Shown one piece after another: positions 5,961 to 8,575 of a DNA stretch of 8,575 bases (its first letter is position 1; each line of letters begins with the position of its first letter). Both the position numbers and the translations under genes were made by a program. The stretch is taken from NCBI GenBank assembly GCA_947177935.1, contig CAMWWG010000033.1, forward strand, positions 1 to 8,575, in the 5' to 3' direction. The notes below the pieces were generated by a model. It was given only the letters and a program-made list of their open reading frames with translations. It had not been told where the DNA came from and made no database searches. The stretch comes from an uncultured Ruminococcus sp. (GTDB lineage: Bacteria > Bacillota > Clostridia > Oscillospirales > Ruminococcaceae).

Positions 5961-6042
5961 ATAGTTGAGTGTGATTTGAACGTGTGAATTCTGTATTTTT
6001 ATCCTTAAATTTTTTAATCATTTCATTTTGGAGGTATTTTTT

Positions 6043-6279
6043 ATGGATTTTGAAACGATTGCTGCCATTGTCGCAGACCAGTTCGGCATGGATGCCGATA
6101 AACTCACCGAAAAAACGGATATTCAGGAAGATCTCAACGCAACATCCATGGACGTTGTAGAGCTGATTGTCGCAATCGAAAGCACCACAGACATCCGGAT
6201 TCCGGATGATGCCGTGGATAACATCCGCACCATCCGGGATATTGTCAATTATCTGATTGACCATGCAGACGAAGCGTGA
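6043..6279 (+). CDS. Acyl carrier protein with variant phosphopantetheine motif
   Basis: This is a 78-residue acidic four-helix carrier protein. Once modified with 4'-phosphopantetheine it would carry acyl (or other thioester-linked) groups in the cytoplasm. Family features are IVADQFGMDADKLTEKTDIQEDL, then the carrier-arm region NATSMDVVELIVAIE with Ser35 as the attachment residue, and the C-terminal IRIPDDA and IRTIRDIVNYLID. The usual D-S-L is T-S-M here: the Asp before the Ser, which helps holo-ACP synthase recognition, is lost. I chose the ATG at 6043, with GGAGGT 7 bases upstream (6030-6035); a TTG start at 6028 would lie on that site. It stands alone behind its own promoter, with no fab genes nearby, so it may be either the fatty-acid ACP or a specialised carrier. 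It ends in TGA. Confidence 0.9.
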   Translation: MDFETIAAIVADQFGMDADKLTEKTDIQEDLNATSMDVVELIVAIESTTDIRIPDDAVDNIRTIRDIVNYLIDHADEA

Positions 6280-6349
6280 AATTTGAATAAAAATTCCGTG
6301 AAATCATCATGAAAATCTGATAAAATTCGGAAATGGCAGGAATTTGCAC

Positions 6350-6378
6350 TTGCATCTGCGCCAAAAATCTGTTATAAT
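6350..6378 (+). promoter_or_regulatory. Extended -10 promoter of the sortase cluster
   Basis: TTGCAT (6350-6355), a 17-base spacer and a perfect TATAAT (6373-6378) preceded by TGT form an extended -10 promoter. Transcription would start near 6385, about 36 bases before the ATG at 6421, and AGAAAGGA (6404-6411) provides the ribosome binding site. It probably serves the surface protein, the sortase and the partial gene after it. Confidence 0.8.
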
Positions 6379-6420
6379 AGATTTAACATTAAAATTAAAA
6401 TTCAGAAAGGAAAAAGTTTC

Positions 6421-7245
6421 ATGAAAAAATTTGCCGTTTCCGCCGGAATTCTCTCTGCCTGCCTGCTGTGCAGTGCCGGAATTTCCGCAAAAGCCTACAC
6501 GGCTGATGATGTTGCCCAGAAAGCCCGGGAAGCCGGATGGCCGGAATATCTGATCCAGTCCGGCTATAACGAATGGGCATCCGGTTCTTACACAGAAGAC
6601 GATCTGGAGCAGGCTTACAACAGCGTAAAGAGCTATAATGAACAGAGCGAAGAAATGATCTGCAACGCATTCGGAATTGAACCACAGCCGAAGCCCGATC
6701 CTGTCCCGGATTCCAATCCGGATTCTGAACCAGATTCAGAAAATTCCAGTCAGCCGGATCATTCCGGCAATTCCGATACCTCTGGTAATCCGGGCAATTC
6801 AGACAATTCAGGGAATTCCAGCATTCCGGATCGGATTCCGTCCAGTGATTTTATTAATATGACACTGGATGAAAAAAAGGATTATGTCAACTCCCTGCCG
6901 GAAGATCAGAAAAGCGAATTTCTCAGCAGTCTAACCAAAGAGGAACGCAACAGCATTATCAAGCAGTTTCCGACAGAACAGAAAGTTGCACTCATGGAGA
7001 CATACATTGACACAGCAAGCGCCATGGGCATGAATGTTGTTGTAGATTCTATGACAGATCAGAATATTTCCGTCACTGTCCGCAATGACGAGGGTGTCAT
7101 TATTGATAAAGCCGGCGTAGGGATCGTGATTGATGAGACGGGAATTTCTCATACAAAACCATTGGTATTTGCAGGACTGGGCATTCTGACTGCCGCCGCA
7201 GGTTTTGTGCTGTTATACTGGTACAGCAGGAAAACAGAGAATTAA
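6421..7245 (+). CDS. Secreted, C-terminally anchored surface protein with 12-residue repeats
   Basis: The 274 residues run as follows. A signal peptide (MKKFAVSAGILSACLLCSAG, likely cut after AKA at 25) is followed by a small helical domain (26-86) with AREAGWPEYLIQSGYNEW. A Pro/Asp then Gly/Asn/Ser low-complexity linker covers 87-141. Four tandem 12-residue helical repeats lie at 149-196, followed by a beta-like segment ISVTVRNDEGVIIDKAG. A membrane helix (about 248-267) ends in the basic tail YSRKTEN. The shape is that of a cell-wall-spanning stalk with its head outside. IDETG sits just before the helix, where a sortase motif would be; it is not a canonical LPxTG. The sortase follows 57 bases downstream with no terminator between, so the two are probably cotranscribed. 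I do not recognise a named family; the function is unknown. Confidence 0.85.
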   Translation: MKKFAVSAGILSACLLCSAGISAKAYTADDVAQKAREAGWPEYLIQSGYNEWASGSYTEDDLEQAYNSVKSYNEQSEEMICNAFGIEPQPKPDPVPDSNPDSEPDSENSSQPDHSGNSDTSGNPGNSDNSGNSSIPDRIPSSDFINMTLDEKKDYVNSLPEDQKSEFLSSLTKEERNSIIKQFPTEQKVALMETYIDTASAMGMNVVVDSMTDQNISVTVRNDEGVIIDKAGVGIVIDETGISHTKPLVFAGLGILTAAAGFVLLYWYSRKTEN

Positions 7246-7302
7246 TTTTAAATTTATTTTTAAAAATTTATCAGATTAATTGCGATTCCAGAGAGGAGAA
7301 AC

Positions 7303-8040
7303 TTGAAAATTTTGAGAGAAAACAAAAAAAATTCTGTCTGGCTGTATGTTCTCACTGCTCTGTTTCTGCTGATTCTGTGCGTTGCTGTCAGCGTTGCTGT
7401 TTTGATTGTCCCCTATGAGAAATGCAAGACATATTTAAACATTGTCTTTATGGATCAGAGTATGAAAATTACACCGTCTGCCGGATTGGACGGACTTGTC
7501 ATCAAAGAAAACGAAATCCCGACAGAGCCGATTCCGGTCAGCACAGAAAATCCTGAAAATTCTGGCACGGAACAGACTTATTATGATCAGGGCGAAATCG
7601 TCCGCCCGTCATTCGGCGAACAGTATGCAATCCTGAATTGTGAGGAGATTGCACTGTCCGTTCCTGTATACTGGGGATCAAGTCCGGAATTACTCGAACT
7701 TGGCGCTTGTCAGGCAAGCAGTTCCGTTGTACTCGGCGAAACCGGAAATGTTGTCATTGATGCGCATGTGAACACATTCTTTGCGGATTTATCTGAAATC
7801 CAGCCCGGTGCAACTGTCACACTGTTTACAACCTACGGAATCTTCACCTATCAAGTCACAGAACAAGTCCAATTTGAGAACACGAACAAGAAATATGTCC
7901 TGCCCACGGAAACAGACCGGCTGACGCTCTACACCTGTGAAGCACAGGTTCTGGGGACTTCTTCCAACAGAATCGGCGTTCTGTGCGATCTGGTCAGCAA
8001 GCAGTTTTACAATCCCCTACAGGACGGTGAATCCTCATGA
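7303..8040 (+). CDS. Class D-like sortase (transpeptidase)
   Basis: Sortases cut a C-terminal sorting signal of surface proteins and join them to the cell wall or to one another through a Cys thioester. This 245-residue protein has a cytoplasmic basic N-terminus, one membrane helix (about 13-37), a Pro/Glu-rich linker and a sortase barrel from about 97. The catalytic residues are visible: His155 in VIDAHVNTFFADL, Cys212 in LTLYTC and Arg223 in SSNRIGVL. The HxxTFF and TLxTC contexts are those of class D. The usual Gly before the catalytic His is Ala here. No ATG lies upstream of the membrane helix; the start is TTG at 7303, 4 bases after AGGAG (7294-7298). The frame's first ATG would remove the anchor. 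The gene overlaps the next by ATGA. Confidence 0.9.
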   Translation: MKILRENKKNSVWLYVLTALFLLILCVAVSVAVLIVPYEKCKTYLNIVFMDQSMKITPSAGLDGLVIKENEIPTEPIPVSTENPENSGTEQTYYDQGEIVRPSFGEQYAILNCEEIALSVPVYWGSSPELLELGACQASSSVVLGETGNVVIDAHVNTFFADLSEIQPGATVTLFTTYGIFTYQVTEQVQFENTNKKYVLPTETDRLTLYTCEAQVLGTSSNRIGVLCDLVSKQFYNPLQDGESS

Positions 8041-8575
8041 AGAATATCAGATTATATCCTTTGAAAGTTCTGCTTGCCTTTGCATTTGTGTTCTGTCTGC
8101 TCGGAACAGAATTGTTATTATCCGTCAAGCGTATTGCACTGAATCCTGCGACGTTTGAGACCATCACAGAAACACAGCAACTAGATGAAAAAGCGTATAC
8201 TACACTGGAAAATTATTTCAAATCCCGTGCCAACAGCACCGGCATCCCGGCAGAAGTCTTTCTGAATCCGATCACAAAAGAACAGCTCCGGCAGGGAACA
8301 CTTGACAGCGTTTCAGATGCGCTTGCCTATCTGAAACATACTTCAGATTCTTATGAATTCCGGATGGATTTCACAGAACTGGAAACATCTATCACAGAAT
8401 TTTTTGAAAATTATGCCGAAGAAAATCATTTTCAGAAAGATGAAATCTATCAGCAGAAAGTAACATCCACCATTGCAGAAGCCGAAAAGGAAATTTTATT
8501 CATTGCGGATACATTTAAATTCTCGACAATTCATGAGAGCGGCTGGCTGGAAAAAGCAAGATATTACATTCCTAC
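8037..8575 (+). CDS. Membrane-anchored extracytoplasmic protein, partial (runs off the window)
   Basis: This frame opens with an ATG that overlaps the sortase stop (ATGA, 8037-8040) and stays open for 179 codons to the window end. It begins MKNIRLYPLKVLLAFAFVFCLL, a basic start followed by a hydrophobic segment of about 20 residues that is either a signal anchor or an uncleaved signal. The visible rest is charged and mostly helical, with many Glu, Thr and Lys (KEQLRQGTLDSVSDALAYL, DEIYQQKVTSTIAEAEKEIL) and no Cys, so it probably lies outside the cell. The overlap points to translational coupling with the sortase and a shared function at the surface. No family was recognised; a C-terminal membrane segment could follow beyond the window. 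Confidence 0.8.
   Translation, partial: MKNIRLYPLKVLLAFAFVFCLLGTELLLSVKRIALNPATFETITETQQLDEKAYTTLENYFKSRANSTGIPAEVFLNPITKEQLRQGTLDSVSDALAYLKHTSDSYEFRMDFTELETSITEFFENYAEENHFQKDEIYQQKVTSTIAEAEKEILFIADTFKFSTIHESGWLEKARYYIP

Larger units (their letters stand above)
5718..6042. other. Intergenic region between the dockerin gene and the acyl carrier protein gene
   Basis: No gene is seen on either strand. The region contains the terminator at 5747-5782, three phased TTGCT copies at 5781-5805, a long A/T-rich part with no recognisable element (about 5811-5930), then the acyl carrier protein promoter at 5931-5960 and an 80-base leader ending in its ribosome binding site. Confidence 0.6.

Noticed and set aside
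6280..6349. Terminator after the acyl carrier protein gene
   Set aside because: Only a 5-base TTCCG/CGGAA pairing over a long AT-rich loop is visible, with no T run, so read-through into the sortase cluster cannot be excluded.
6421..6465. Lipoprotein signal (LSAC lipobox at residues 11-14) in the surface protein
   Set aside because: The hydrophobic part before it is only about 7 residues, hydrophobicity continues beyond the Cys, and a good AKA cleavage site follows at 23-25.
7937..8158. Open frame spanning the end of the sortase gene
   Set aside because: It is out of frame with the sortase and with the overlapping gene that starts at 8037, and it lacks a ribosome binding site.

Overview
The window looks like a chromosomal segment of a low-to-mid-GC anaerobic Clostridia-type Firmicute, most likely a Ruminococcus-like member of the Oscillospiraceae. 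The main clues are a type I dockerin whose second half (KAADLYEDGRLDIFDF) is the ruminococcal style, the Firmicute gene order ylxM-ffh-rpsP-khpA-rimM-trmD, and a class D-like sortase. The assignment rests on pattern recognition only.

Left half, minus strand (about 180-3960): a housekeeping translation and protein-export operon reads right to left. It holds ylxM (SRP-associated HTH protein), ffh (SRP GTPase), rpsP (ribosomal protein S16), khpA (KH-domain RNA-binding protein), rimM (30S maturation factor) and trmD (tRNA m1G37 methyltransferase). It is driven by a strong extended -10 promoter at 3931-3959, and rpsP has a plausible internal promoter. For several of these genes the longest open frame starts too far upstream; I chose later starts from ribosome binding sites and family N-termini. 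No rplS follows trmD in the 179 bases that remain.

Middle (4028-5782, plus strand): a near-consensus promoter, divergent from the first and separated from it by an A/T tract, drives a 228-residue protein with a permuted-papain (YiiX/NlpC-P60-like) His/Cys arrangement. Four bases after its stop comes a secreted dockerin protein. This second gene is the oddest part of the window. It is interrupted by an in-frame TGA after 104 codons, and its body is very AT-rich (about 27% GC in a sampled block), while its C-terminal dockerin returns to about 50% GC. It looks like an acquired sequence joined to a native dockerin and then, or only in this isolate, broken by a TGG-to-TGA change. A 12-bp-stem terminator closes the unit.

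Right half (5931-8575, plus strand): a separately promoted acyl carrier protein has an atypical motif (TSM where DSL is usual) around its phosphopantetheine serine. It is followed by a cell-surface cluster with its own extended -10 promoter. The cluster holds a secreted, C-terminally membrane-anchored protein with a Pro/Asn/Ser linker and four tandem 12-residue repeats, a class D-like sortase starting at TTG, and an ATGA-overlapping membrane-anchored protein that runs off the window. The first may be the sortase's substrate or partner, with IDETG at the place of a sorting motif, but this is inference.

I saw no tRNA or rRNA gene, CRISPR array, transposase or clear riboswitch.
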